From a virus: DNA of 49,143 nt. The DNA is taken from IMG/VR virus record IMGVR_UViG_3300035698_015048, positions 1 through 49,143 of that record, one strand, 5' to 3'. Positions 28,625-37,351 of this stretch are shown here, piece by piece. The notes under the pieces are model-generated. The model was not told where the DNA came from and searched no databases. It saw only the letters and a list, made by a program, of their open reading frames with translations. Position 1 is the stretch's first letter; each line of letters begins with the position of its first letter. The position numbers and the translations under genes are program-made.

Positions 28625-30247
28625 ATGGCAGAAGAAAGAAAAATGGTTTTAATGGACGTAAAGGATGTTGGTGCCGGTAAAAAGAGAGCCACCATTGGAT
28701 GGTCATCTGCTCAGGCTGTAAATATTGCAGATAATGTAGTTCAAAGGGATTCTTTGGAAACTTATCTAAAAAGTAATAAACTTGAACCAACAAAAGATCC
28801 GCAAAAGGCTATAGTTAAATGCTACGAGTATTACGATAATCAAGATATATTTGGAGCATATGTTGAAACTTTGATGGATTTTTCTATGTTAAAAATAGAG
28901 AACAGATCAAAGAACAAGAAAATTAAAAAGTTCTATGATGAATGGGTTAAAAAATCCAACGTAGAACATGCTATGAAATTAATGATGTTGAATTATTATA
29001 TCTCAAGTAACGCTCACTCCTATGAGAAAACTATAAATTTGAAAAAAGGCGAAGATCTAAAAGATATTCCAGATGTTGATTCGTATGAGTCTTCTTCTAG
29101 TAAAGTAATGGAAGCTTTGGCTGCTAAAAAGGATAAGAAAAAGGGAGACGGTGAAATACCAATTTCCTTCACTGTTTTAAATCCTATGCAGATAACTGTT
29201 GAGGGATTGATTTTTAATAATAAAACTGTGTTAACCCTTGCTGTATCTGATAAATTAAAAGAGTTTGTAGAAAAGGCTCAAGAAAGTAAAGATTTAAAAC
29301 CTTTATTGGAGGGTATCGATCCAGAAATTCTGAAAAGTATTAAAGCTGGTGGGAATATTATTCTTAATCCTAAAAAAACCAGAAGTTTGTATTGCAGGAA
29401 ACAGGATTTCCAAGAATACGCTATGCCATATTCCGTTAAGGCGTTCCCTTATTATACTTTGCTAGAAATTTTGCGCAGAATGGATATCAGTACTGCTTCT
29501 GGATTCATTAACCAGTTAGTTACTGTGACAATTGGTAATGATGATTATCCTGCTACTAATGCTCAATTAAAAAAAGTAGCAGAACTATTCGGAAATCCTT
29601 CTAAATCTCTAGCTATGATTTATAACCATACTTTGCAAGTGAAATTTCATAGACCTGAAATTCAAGTGCTTGGTGACGAGAAATATATCCCTGCTATAAA
29701 CGGAATTAAAAGAGCTTTGAGACTTCCATTGTTTTTGATTGATGGAACTGGTTCTAATTATGCTACTGCTGTAGTTGCCTCGAAACCTATTGTTGCCAGA
29801 ATTAAACAGGCAATGAATGATTTAAAAGAGCAATGGCTTATCCCTATTTATAAAAGAATAGCTGATGCTATGGGATTTGATGAATATCCAGATCCTTATT
29901 TCGGTGAAAATGTTCTTGAAGATGAAAAAACAAAGATTGCTATTATGTCAGCGTTGCGTGACAGAGGACTAGTTTCTGCTAAGACTTCCATGGAGAAATA
30001 TGCAGGGTTGAATAGTGAGCAAGAAATTGCAAACCTGACAGATGAAAAAGAATTAGTTGTTCAAGGAATAATTGGCGATCCTACATCTCCTTATCAGTCC
30101 AATTACAGAGACGAAACCGAAAGCAAAGAGGATGAAGAAGGAAATAAAAAGGGGAAAAAAAAGGTAAATAATGGAAGGCCAACAGATAATTTGACCGACT
30201 ATCCAGATGACAGAGAAGATGCTCCACCGCAGGGTGAAGAGAGCTAA
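28625..30247 (+). CDS. Portal protein
   Basis: The 540-residue protein directly follows the terminase gene, as portals do. It has an acid-rich start, a helical stem region, a central mixed part (SFTVLNPMQITVEGL) and LPLFLIDGTGSNYATAVVASKPIVARIKQAM, typical of the portal clip/stem segment before a charged, low-complexity tail (ESKEDEEGNKKGKKK...). It forms the dodecameric ring for DNA passage. GGAGACGAAA precedes the ATG. Confidence 0.82.
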   Translation: MAEERKMVLMDVKDVGAGKKRATIGWSSAQAVNIADNVVQRDSLETYLKSNKLEPTKDPQKAIVKCYEYYDNQDIFGAYVETLMDFSMLKIENRSKNKKIKKFYDEWVKKSNVEHAMKLMMLNYYISSNAHSYEKTINLKKGEDLKDIPDVDSYESSSSKVMEALAAKKDKKKGDGEIPISFTVLNPMQITVEGLIFNNKTVLTLAVSDKLKEFVEKAQESKDLKPLLEGIDPEILKSIKAGGNIILNPKKTRSLYCRKQDFQEYAMPYSVKAFPYYTLLEILRRMDISTASGFINQLVTVTIGNDDYPATNAQLKKVAELFGNPSKSLAMIYNHTLQVKFHRPEIQVLGDEKYIPAINGIKRALRLPLFLIDGTGSNYATAVVASKPIVARIKQAMNDLKEQWLIPIYKRIADAMGFDEYPDPYFGENVLEDEKTKIAIMSALRDRGLVSAKTSMEKYAGLNSEQEIANLTDEKELVVQGIIGDPTSPYQSNYRDETESKEDEEGNKKGKKKVNNGRPTDNLTDYPDDREDAPPQGEES

Positions 30248-30280
30248 GTACCAAAAAAGTTTAACTTTTTTTGATAATTG

Positions 30281-30298
30281 GTTAAATATGAGTAGAGG
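30281..30298 (+). promoter_or_regulatory. GTTAAATAT motif before the protease-scaffold gene
   Basis: GTTAAATATGAGTAGAGG follows a run of seven Ts and lies 44 bases before the ATG at 30342. It shares its core and the T-run with 17031. Candidate phage promoter for the head genes. Confidence 0.45.
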
Positions 30299-30341
30299 CA
30301 TATGTATTTGATATCATGCCAAAATTCGTGAGGTTTATTAG

Positions 30342-32882
30342 ATGATTACCGAACAAAATTATAATAGCGCAACTATTCAAGCTAAAATGTTAAGCAATTT
30401 TGGCGATCATGATTATCTATCTGCTATTGCATCTACTAATAAGCAAAAAGATTTGCTTTATATTAAATTCCTCCTAGCTAGTTCCGGTGACAATAAAAAC
30501 TGGGACGTATTTTTGCCAAGAGAAATGCTTAAAGCATGGAAAACCCCTAGAGACAAGCACATTAATTGGGGCCATGATCACGAAACAATTATTGGACATA
30601 TTACCAATAGTGTATTGACAATTAACGATATAGTTTATACTGAGAGTGAAATCGAAGATTTACTAGCATCGGATGAACTTCCCAAGGGAAGATATGATAT
30701 TTATTGTTCAGGCGTAATCTACAAAAGAGCTTGCCCACTTTACACCATAAAAATTATCGAATCTCAAGATAGTGAACGTGGAGAATCTGAATATTTGTCA
30801 GTTTCCATGGAAAACTTGTTTAAAGAATGGTATTACAAAATCGGTGATAAGATTTATGACAAATCTCATAAAGATGAATTTGAGCCTCTTAGAGAACGTA
30901 GAGCGTTGATGGACGGAGAAGAAATTTTTAGATATTTCAAAAATTTCATCTTTAGTGGATGTGGCGTAGTTGATGATCCAGCAGGAAACACAAGTGAAAT
31001 ACTTTCAGTTGCTGGAAAATTAGCAAGTCAAATATCCGAGACAGAGTTGAATAGTTATAAAGATATAACTAGGATTCCTGATGTATGTTCTGACATTGAA
31101 TTATGTTTCAATCATGTATTGAGCAGTAAATTCTCCTCTAGCTTTAAAAGTGAAGAACTACAAGCTATTGCGTCAGAAATGAAAAGCAGGGGTTTATTGA
31201 ATAAAATTTCTGGTGGTTATCCATTTTTAGCTACTGGCAAAAATGATGAAAGTTACAAGGTTCTTCTGGACAAAGTAAGCTTTGACGAAGATGTTTATGT
31301 GGCTTTCGCGGAAAACCAGAATTTAAATAGAGTTTATAAGATTTACGGTACTTCTATGGCTAACTTTGGTGTAGAAAATTTGATGGAGATGGTGACTGGC
31401 TCTGACCCTGATAAATTGGAAACATCGAAGGCAAAACTTAAAGTCAAGCGAATTCTTGAAAAAGACGACGAAATAGAACTAGACGCAATTACAATTAAAT
31501 TTGTGTCCGACTCTGATGAGAGTCTAAATGTTGTCTCTGGAAAAGCTGAAGTACAGGGAAGTGAGGATGTGAAGCAATCAGTCCTTAGTTTCTTAGACGA
31601 TTCTGACGTTGGGGGCAATGTTCAGGAAGAATCTACGGAACAACAATCAGAAGGCAAGGACAATCTTGAAAACTCTGAAAGCTCTGAAAGAGAGGAGACA
31701 AACGGAATGGCTAATAAAGAATTAAAATTAGTAGAGGAAACTGTGGAAACTGAGATTATCGAAGCAGAAGCAGAAACCGAAACTGAAGTAGCCGAAACAG
31801 TGTCTACATCTGACCAGGGCGATTCTAGTGATGAAAGTGAAAGTTCTGAAACACAGGTTGAAGAGGTTGCTAAAACTGAAGAGACTGTAGAAGATGAAGC
31901 GGTGGAAACCGAAGCTGAAACTACTGAAACTGAAGAAGAAGGAGCCAAGGAATCTGAAGCTGCTAAAGAAACTGAAGAAGCTGCTAAAGAAACTGCTGAA
32001 GAGGTAGTTGAAGAAGTAGTTGAAGAAGTGACAGAAGTCGTTGAAGAAACCGAAAAACCGGAAGAATCCGAAGCAGAAGTTATTATTATTGAAGACATTT
32101 CTGAACCAGTTGTTACCAACGCCGAATCTGACGTTGATTCTGCATCTGAGTCAGAAAATGAATCTGAAAATAAAAAAAGTTCTCAAGTAGTTGTGGAAAC
32201 AGAAAAAGAAGTAGAAATCTCTATCAAAGAGAAAGAGAAGTCTACTTTAGATGAAACCAACCTTAGCTACTGGAAGGACAAATACACTTCTCTATTGAAT
32301 GAAACTAATATGGTTAAGGCGCAAGCCTCGACTCAGTCTCGTTTAGGAGAAATGGCGTCTTTAGGATTCAATTTCACACCTGAAAGACAAGAAACTTTAA
32401 CAAAGAAATTTTTGGACATGGACGATGAGATGTACCAAGACTATGCAAATGAGCTATTAGAAGCAAGAGTATGTGGTGAGATGCCTGAAGAGGTTACCGC
32501 TGCTGTCGCATCTATTCAAGGGAAACATGATGATTGGTCACAATCTAAAGTTACTTTTGAAGCTTGGAAGCAATTCTATGGTGCTGCTGCATCTGCTGCG
32601 AAGGAAGAGGATAAGAGTCTCATTCTTGGATTTGTGGACACGCTGAGAAGCTTGAAAACTAAAAATCCTGATGCTGATTTCGAAATGCTCGTTACTGCTG
32701 CTGTAGATGGCAAAGAAAAAGTCGAAACTGAACGTGATCCTGAAAAAGCACTAGAAGAGTCCGAAGCAACTGTTGACCGGGCTATTGAAGCTCTTCAAGA
32801 AGTTGAAGAAGTAGAAAAACCTTCGATGAATGTCGGAGGAAAGCTAGAGGGTGAGAACCCTTATAGCGTTATTTGGAAATAA
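30342..32882 (+). CDS. Prohead protease fused to scaffold
   Basis: The 846-residue protein has an N-terminal protease-like domain (about 1-230) with HINWGHDHETIIGHI, a histidine segment typical of prohead proteases, and YLSVSMENLF as a possible serine strand. A long acidic low-complexity part (about 425-630, glutamate- and threonine-rich) follows. The C-terminal 190 residues are helical and scaffold-like (SYWKDKYTSLLNETN...LGEMASLGFNFTPERQETL). It would guide capsid assembly and then cut the scaffold. An internal start may give a separate scaffold. It precedes decoration and capsid genes. Confidence 0.75.
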   Translation: MITEQNYNSATIQAKMLSNFGDHDYLSAIASTNKQKDLLYIKFLLASSGDNKNWDVFLPREMLKAWKTPRDKHINWGHDHETIIGHITNSVLTINDIVYTESEIEDLLASDELPKGRYDIYCSGVIYKRACPLYTIKIIESQDSERGESEYLSVSMENLFKEWYYKIGDKIYDKSHKDEFEPLRERRALMDGEEIFRYFKNFIFSGCGVVDDPAGNTSEILSVAGKLASQISETELNSYKDITRIPDVCSDIELCFNHVLSSKFSSSFKSEELQAIASEMKSRGLLNKISGGYPFLATGKNDESYKVLLDKVSFDEDVYVAFAENQNLNRVYKIYGTSMANFGVENLMEMVTGSDPDKLETSKAKLKVKRILEKDDEIELDAITIKFVSDSDESLNVVSGKAEVQGSEDVKQSVLSFLDDSDVGGNVQEESTEQQSEGKDNLENSESSEREETNGMANKELKLVEETVETEIIEAEAETETEVAETVSTSDQGDSSDESESSETQVEEVAKTEETVEDEAVETEAETTETEEEGAKESEAAKETEEAAKETAEEVVEEVVEEVTEVVEETEKPEESEAEVIIIEDISEPVVTNAESDVDSASESENESENKKSSQVVVETEKEVEISIKEKEKSTLDETNLSYWKDKYTSLLNETNMVKAQASTQSRLGEMASLGFNFTPERQETLTKKFLDMDDEMYQDYANELLEARVCGEMPEEVTAAVASIQGKHDDWSQSKVTFEAWKQFYGAAASAAKEEDKSLILGFVDTLRSLKTKNPDADFEMLVTAAVDGKEKVETERDPEKALEESEATVDRAIEALQEVEEVEKPSMNVGGKLEGENPYSVIWK
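31707..32882 (+). CDS. Nested scaffold from an internal in-frame start
   Basis: An ATG at 31707 (Met456 of the large protein) has GAGGAG nine bases upstream, one of the better ribosome sites in the region. It would produce the 391-residue acidic-plus-helical C-terminal part alone. This is the arrangement of protease and nested scaffold in lambda (C and Nu3) and others. The sequence supports the start; production of both forms is inference. Confidence 0.55.
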   Translation: MANKELKLVEETVETEIIEAEAETETEVAETVSTSDQGDSSDESESSETQVEEVAKTEETVEDEAVETEAETTETEEEGAKESEAAKETEEAAKETAEEVVEEVVEEVTEVVEETEKPEESEAEVIIIEDISEPVVTNAESDVDSASESENESENKKSSQVVVETEKEVEISIKEKEKSTLDETNLSYWKDKYTSLLNETNMVKAQASTQSRLGEMASLGFNFTPERQETLTKKFLDMDDEMYQDYANELLEARVCGEMPEEVTAAVASIQGKHDDWSQSKVTFEAWKQFYGAAASAAKEEDKSLILGFVDTLRSLKTKNPDADFEMLVTAAVDGKEKVETERDPEKALEESEATVDRAIEALQEVEEVEKPSMNVGGKLEGENPYSVIWK

Positions 32883-32894
32883 GGAGGATATAGA

Positions 32895-33350
32895 ATGTCC
32901 ATTAAACCTCGTCAAGAAATTGACATTAACGTTTTTAACGTTATTGCAACTACGGGGCTGAAGGGTCAAGTCGTAAAGCAATCTGCAACTGATAATACTG
33001 TAGAACTCGCCACTAGTGGTGAAGGTCATGGTCTATTGTCACAAGATGTTTATGATTTCGATTCGGCATACCGTGATGGATACCGTGATCTCTCAACTAC
33101 TGATGCAAATATTAGTGATGAAGTAGGGATTTATATGGGTCCAGGCCAATACGAAACTAATATTTTCGTGGGAACTGCTACTGCTGGAGATTTGCTTTAT
33201 GCGAATTCATCCGGTTATTTAGAAGCAATCACCCCTCAAACAACTGACAATCCTATTGCCCGTTGCTACGAAGGCGGAGTTGCTGATGCTGCTGGCGATT
33301 CGAACACCGTGTTTATCGGTATCGACTTGCTTCCAGTAATCCAAGCTTAA
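32895..33350 (+). CDS. Head decoration protein (putative)
   Basis: The 151-residue protein lies between scaffold and major capsid genes, with a very strong AAGGAGG. It is beta-rich with many small residues (TATAGDLLYANSSGYLEAITPQTTDNPIARCYEG), the pattern of head decoration or capsid-stabilising proteins that bind the outer capsid. GDLLYAN...G.L resembles lambda D-type barrels. The call rests on position and composition. Confidence 0.7.
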   Translation: MSIKPRQEIDINVFNVIATTGLKGQVVKQSATDNTVELATSGEGHGLLSQDVYDFDSAYRDGYRDLSTTDANISDEVGIYMGPGQYETNIFVGTATAGDLLYANSSGYLEAITPQTTDNPIARCYEGGVADAAGDSNTVFIGIDLLPVIQA

Positions 33351-33365
33351 GAGAGGAGATAGACA

Positions 33366-34241
33366 ATGTTAGAAAATATTAATGAACTAGAACAAGCTCA
33401 AGCTTCGGCTTTTGCGAAGTCTATCGAATCAAAAGAAGAACGTGAGGCATTTGCAGCTACGTTTGAAGACCCTATTCAAGCTGAAGCAGATCCTATGTCT
33501 TCTGTACGTAAAATCTTTGATGTTGTAAAACTCAAAGAAGGTAGTCAATCCTCATTTCCGTTGGACATGGGAGACGTTGAAGCCTGGTACTTGCCACATA
33601 TCGGTGGTGTGCCTCAGAACTTCGTAGAAGGTGAAGAACTATTCGTTCCTACCTTTACTATTGCGACTAGTGCTGAGTGGAAGCTTCAATATGCCAGAGA
33701 TGGTCGTATCGATGTTATCAAACGCGCCAAAGAAAAAATGGCAAATGCTATTGTAGAAAAAGAAGAGTTGTCTGGTTGGGTCGTAATCGCTGCCGCAGCT
33801 ACTGCTGATCGCACCGTTGCTTCCTCAGAGACTACTCTTACCAAAACTTTGCTTAACAGCATGTTCGTTAAAATGAGTGGAGGAGTGGATTCCAATGGTC
33901 TTCGCATCGACTCAATCTTTATGAACCCTGATAGTTTTGGCGACATTCGTAACTGGACTGACACAATGCTTGATGACGTGACTCGTCGTGAAGTATGGGT
34001 CAATGGCGGAATGATGAAAATCTGGAACGCTACCATTTATGAATTGAACACCTTGGACGATAATGAAGTATACGGTTTTGACACTAGAATCTTTGGTGTT
34101 ATGCCTGTACGTCAGAAGTTGGTTACTAGGGACAAACCTAGTTCCATCGAAAAAATCCGTCAAGGAATTCTTGCCTGGGAAGAAGTTGGCTTTGCTGCTT
34201 TGGATACCCGTGGCGTCGTAAAAGGTACTATTAATCGATAA
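33366..34241 (+). CDS. Major capsid protein (HK97 fold, putative)
   Basis: The 291-residue protein has strong codon usage and AGAGGAGATAG before its ATG, and it is followed by the strongest terminator of the window. The N-terminal helix-rich arm (about 1-55) may be partly removed by the protease. Later segments (LRIDSIFMNPDSFGDIRNWTD; IYELNTLDDNEVYGFDTRIFGVMPVRQKL) have the order expected of the A- and P-domains of HK97-type capsid proteins. Confidence 0.8.
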   Translation: MLENINELEQAQASAFAKSIESKEEREAFAATFEDPIQAEADPMSSVRKIFDVVKLKEGSQSSFPLDMGDVEAWYLPHIGGVPQNFVEGEELFVPTFTIATSAEWKLQYARDGRIDVIKRAKEKMANAIVEKEELSGWVVIAAAATADRTVASSETTLTKTLLNSMFVKMSGGVDSNGLRIDSIFMNPDSFGDIRNWTDTMLDDVTRREVWVNGGMMKIWNATIYELNTLDDNEVYGFDTRIFGVMPVRQKLVTRDKPSSIEKIRQGILAWEEVGFAALDTRGVVKGTINR

Positions 34242-34266
34242 GTCGGTTAATTACTAGCCCTTAACC

Positions 34267-34297
34267 AAGGGGGAGGGTTTCCCTCCCCCTTGTTTTT
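34267..34297 (+). terminator. Strong intrinsic terminator after the capsid gene
   Basis: An 11-bp GC-rich perfect stem (34267-34277 with 34281-34291), a three-base loop and GTTTTT. It limits capsid-level transcription to the upstream genes. Confidence 0.95.
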
Positions 34298-34315
34298 CTT
34301 TATATAACAGGAGAT

Positions 34316-34507
34316 TTGCACGCAGTTATTAACACTAATAATGCGGGTAGTTGTATTGTATATGATGGTGTAGATGCAGGAGGGACTGTTATGGCCGCAA
34401 TAGATTTAGCCAAAGTGCTAGGCGCACTAGAATTCAATGCGCCATTTAGTGTTGGATTAACAGTAGTTTCTCTTGGTGCTTCTGTCATTACTGTTACATA
34501 CGAATAA
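34316..34507 (+). CDS. Small virion-associated beta protein with TTG start
   Basis: The frame encodes SCIVYDGVDAGGTVMAAIDL and EFNAPFSVGLTVVSLGASVITVTYE, the ending of a small conserved phage family I recall near head genes (YDxxxxxGxxIAxID...GLxVVxxGxxxxTVxY). The TTG at 34316 has AGGAG only two bases upstream, which is too close. The ATG at 34391 has CAGGAGGG in a good position but would remove half the domain. The N terminus appears short compared with the family I recall. Confidence 0.55.
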   Translation: MHAVINTNNAGSCIVYDGVDAGGTVMAAIDLAKVLGALEFNAPFSVGLTVVSLGASVITVTYE

Positions 34508-34535
34508 AATATACTTGATGATTTGCTATATTTGC

Positions 34536-34550
34536 GTTATATAATATATA
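34536..34550 (+). promoter_or_regulatory. GTTATATAA motif
   Basis: GTTATATAATATATA lies one base before the ATG at 34552 and contains TATAAT (34540-34545); TTGATG at 34515-34520 is 19 bases upstream, a poor spacing. It is a weak relative of the GTTAAWTAT motif. Confidence 0.3.
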
Positions 34551-34551
34551 G

Positions 34552-35004
34552 ATGAGTGTAATAAAAGCCATAAATTTAGGTCCGGAACGTTTGTACGGAT
34601 CATTTAAATTACCCTATGGTAAACATGAGGTAATAATTCCTAGTCATGTCGCAAAAGAATTTAAAGAAAATCTTATGTCTGACAGAGATAAAGGCTTCAT
34701 AAAAATAAGCGGAATAATCTCATTAGTTGATGACACAGATACTCCTGAGAATTTTTTCGGCATAAAAGATAACGATTTTAGATTGTATTTGAAAAAGATA
34801 CGAATGGACAATCTTAGAAGAATAAACTTTAAAGTTGTGTGCGATATGGTAAGTAAAGGATATTTCGATGATTTGGAAATACTAAAAGAAATTTACATGT
34901 ATTTCAATTCAAAGATACTTAGATCAGAAATAAAGGAAAGGGTTGAGCTTTTAGCTCTAGAAATTGAAAATGAAAAGAAAATTGAAGGTATTAATAGCGA
35001 CTGA
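34552..35004 (+). CDS. Hypothetical protein
   Basis: The 150-residue protein starts with a beta part (LYGSFKLPYGKHEVIIPSHVAKEF) and ends with a helical region. No good ribosome site is visible; transcription might begin just upstream, giving an almost leaderless message. It lies between capsid and glycosyltransferase genes. The start of the next gene is 35 bases inside it. No family recognised; a head-associated role is possible. Confidence 0.6.
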   Translation: MSVIKAINLGPERLYGSFKLPYGKHEVIIPSHVAKEFKENLMSDRDKGFIKISGIISLVDDTDTPENFFGIKDNDFRLYLKKIRMDNLRRINFKVVCDMVSKGYFDDLEILKEIYMYFNSKILRSEIKERVELLALEIENEKKIEGINSD

Positions 35005-36166
35005 TTCTCCTAAGTTAACTACAGGTTTTGGCAGAGTTGGAAGAGAGATCACAAAGACATTGGACGATACTGGACTGTTTGAGATTGAGGCCATTGCCTG
35101 GTTTCATCCAAGAGATAAAGATGGTAACCCTATTCCCTTCAAATACCATCATAAATTACATTTCACAGACCCTAGAGATACAGCAGATAATTACGCTGAC
35201 AAGACTAGTGAAAAAATAATTAGAGAATTTGGTCCAGACATTGTTTTCACTTTAGGTGATATTCCATGGATGATTGAATGGGCGGCACGAAACAGACGTA
35301 TCTGTGGATATGAGTGGATTAGTTATTTTCCGATAGATGGGGCACCATTTGATTTAGAGAATAGACAGTTATTAAAGGCAATGGATCTTCCAGTTACATT
35401 TACGAAATTTGGAATTGATGAGATTGCAAAAGTTGATGACAGAGTTGTAGTTGAGGAAATTCCTCATGGTGTGGACACTGAGGTTTTCAAGCCCTTAAAC
35501 CCAGTGGATGTTGCAAGGTACGGAAGGACAGCCTTCCCGAATTTTGACGACATTTTTATTGTGGGTACTCTTGGGCGTAACAATCCAAGGAAACAGTACC
35601 CAATAATTTTTGAAGCTTTCAAGGAATTCTCAAGAGATAAAGATGATGCATTTCTTTATTGTCATTTAGCTGAAAACGATACTGGATTAGGCCACAAAAT
35701 GAAAGGCTTGATCGAGAGAAATAATTTAGTTGGAAAAGTGATGACTCCTCAAATAAGCGTATGTCAGGGAGTTCCTGATGATACGTTAAATCACGTAATT
35801 AATTGCTGCGATGTTGGTTTATTTCCATATAGTAGAGAAGGTTGGGGATTGGGCATTTCTGAATTCATGGCATGTGGCAAACCAGTACTGTTTACTGATT
35901 ATGCTTCTGCGCCTTGTTTCGCTAAAGACGGAGGAATTCCTCTCAAAGTCAAAGCGTATAACACTGGAATACATCAGAATTTAAAAGATGCGATATGTGA
36001 TGTAGACTTTATTGTCGAATCATTAAACAAATTGTATTATAATCCTAGCCTTAGAGAGAAGTATGGCAAAGCAGGACATTCCAAGATTCAAGATTATTCG
36101 TGGAACAAGGTAAATGCTAAGTGGAGAGAAATATTTGTTAAAATGCATGAAAAGGCAAATATGTGA
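34970..36166 (+). CDS. Family 4 glycosyltransferase
   Basis: The 398-residue protein is a GT-B enzyme: an N-terminal domain opening LKVLIATDSPKLTTGFGRVGREI, IPHGVDTEVFKP at the hinge, then FIVGTLGRNNPRKQYPIIFEAF and SREGWGLGISEFMACGKPVLFTDYAS, the GT4 E-x7-E donor-binding signature. It transfers a sugar from an activated donor. I chose the ATG at 34970; a TTG two codons earlier is possible. It is embedded among head genes and overlaps the previous gene, so it may modify a virion protein or be a later insertion. Confidence 0.9.
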   Translation: MKRKLKVLIATDSPKLTTGFGRVGREITKTLDDTGLFEIEAIAWFHPRDKDGNPIPFKYHHKLHFTDPRDTADNYADKTSEKIIREFGPDIVFTLGDIPWMIEWAARNRRICGYEWISYFPIDGAPFDLENRQLLKAMDLPVTFTKFGIDEIAKVDDRVVVEEIPHGVDTEVFKPLNPVDVARYGRTAFPNFDDIFIVGTLGRNNPRKQYPIIFEAFKEFSRDKDDAFLYCHLAENDTGLGHKMKGLIERNNLVGKVMTPQISVCQGVPDDTLNHVINCCDVGLFPYSREGWGLGISEFMACGKPVLFTDYASAPCFAKDGGIPLKVKAYNTGIHQNLKDAICDVDFIVESLNKLYYNPSLREKYGKAGHSKIQDYSWNKVNAKWREIFVKMHEKANM

Positions 36167-36184
36167 TATATTTTTCGGTAAAAA

Positions 36185-36203
36185 GTTAATTATTATTAGA
36201 GGG
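36185..36203 (+). promoter_or_regulatory. GTTAATTAT motif before connector genes
   Basis: GTTAATTATTATTAGAGGG, preceded by a run of five Ts, ends eight bases before the ATG at 36211. The AGAGGG may also serve as the ribosome site. Same core as at 23617. Confidence 0.45.
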
Positions 36204-36210
36204 TTTATAC

Positions 36211-36849
36211 ATGGCACAGACAAGTTATACAAAAGCACAGACAATAGAGGCTACTCGCAGATACAGTTCCGATACTGAGCGAGATGAGAGAACAGTTGTT
36301 ATCGGTGATGGTATTACTGTGTCTTATGAAGTTGACAATTATCCATGTAATATGATCTCGTATTCGGTGTACGTAGCAGGTACGCTCCAAGTAGAAGATA
36401 CTAGCTACACTATGAGTCCAGAAGGATTAGTAGATTTTATCGTAGGAAATATCCCATCTGCTGGAGATGAAATAGAAATTCGTTATGCGCATACTATTTA
36501 CACCGATGATAAAGTTTGGAATTTCATTAAAGGGGCAATTCCCCTTGTTAATATGTGGTGTCCTGCCTACGGTACTCAAGTAAATGATGCAGGTACAGAT
36601 TTCGAAAGTAATCCCACTGTCAATGGTGGAGAACTTTATGCGATGCAAGCCGCAATTTATATGACTGAGGATAGCAAAGATCCTATTGGTGGAACTGATG
36701 GAATTATGATTGAGCATGGAGACGAAAAGGTAGATACAAAAACTGCTGCAATATCCAAACGTGAAAAAGTAAAAGACCTTCAGACAAGATTAAACCAACT
36801 CCTGACAAATTGTCGAATGGGCAATGGTCAGCCGTACATGCGAGTGTAA
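36211..36849 (+). CDS. Head-tail connector protein (putative)
   Basis: The 212-residue protein begins after AGAGGG. The first half is a small beta domain (RTVVIGDGITVSYEVDNYP...SYSVYVAGTLQVEDTSYTM...EIEIRYAH), the second is helical with a long C-terminal helix (KREKVKDLQTRLNQLL). Position between capsid and tail tube and size fit a head completion or adaptor protein. The assignment is by synteny. Confidence 0.6.
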   Translation: MAQTSYTKAQTIEATRRYSSDTERDERTVVIGDGITVSYEVDNYPCNMISYSVYVAGTLQVEDTSYTMSPEGLVDFIVGNIPSAGDEIEIRYAHTIYTDDKVWNFIKGAIPLVNMWCPAYGTQVNDAGTDFESNPTVNGGELYAMQAAIYMTEDSKDPIGGTDGIMIEHGDEKVDTKTAAISKREKVKDLQTRLNQLLTNCRMGNGQPYMRV

Positions 36850-36850
36850 C

Positions 36851-37351
36851 ATGGCAAAATTTATGTCAACAAGGACTCTTAATGCTTATAAGAAAGCTAA
36901 GGAGCAACTCAGAGAAGATCTTGGATATATCGCTTATTTAGTGAATGAGAACATTACATCTCAATGTCCTAACTGTTATTTTGACAGAAAAACCGGGAGA
37001 AGTAGTGAAGTATACAACGCTGAGGCAGATGTTCCAGGTCCAACACCTTTTACCAATGGGAAATGCCCGGTTTGTAAGGGTGCAGGAGTATTGACAACTA
37101 CCTCTAAAAGAGGCATCAAGTGTACATATATTTGGATTAAAAAAGGTGATAGGTCTTTTGCCCCAGAAGGCGAGATTGACCATGATATATGCAGACTTAG
37201 AGCACCAAGGGGATATATAGATTTATTCAGAAATGCTGACTACATTGAAGTGGATGAAATAAAAACTGAAATATTTAAGCTACCAATTCCAGTAAGCTTT
37301 GGCAGACCTAAACAAATGTCAATGCAGATAATTCTGAAAAGAAGTGACTAA
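36851..37351 (+). CDS. Head-tail joining protein with zinc-ribbon motif (putative)
   Basis: The 166-residue protein starts one base after the previous stop. It contains CPNCYFDRKTG and, about 30 residues on, CPVCKGAG, a four-cysteine zinc site. Such cysteine pairs are found in head-closure or stopper-like proteins of several long-tailed phages. The rest is beta-rich. The stop overlaps the next ATG (TAATG). Function assigned by position only. Confidence 0.6.
   Translation: MAKFMSTRTLNAYKKAKEQLREDLGYIAYLVNENITSQCPNCYFDRKTGRSSEVYNAEADVPGPTPFTNGKCPVCKGAGVLTTTSKRGIKCTYIWIKKGDRSFAPEGEIDHDICRLRAPRGYIDLFRNADYIEVDEIKTEIFKLPIPVSFGRPKQMSMQIILKRSD

Noticed and set aside
31622-32119. A 165-codon open frame on the - strand
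   Set aside because: It mirrors the glutamate/threonine-rich low-complexity part of the scaffold (serine/threonine-rich product), has no ribosome site and opposes all neighbouring genes.
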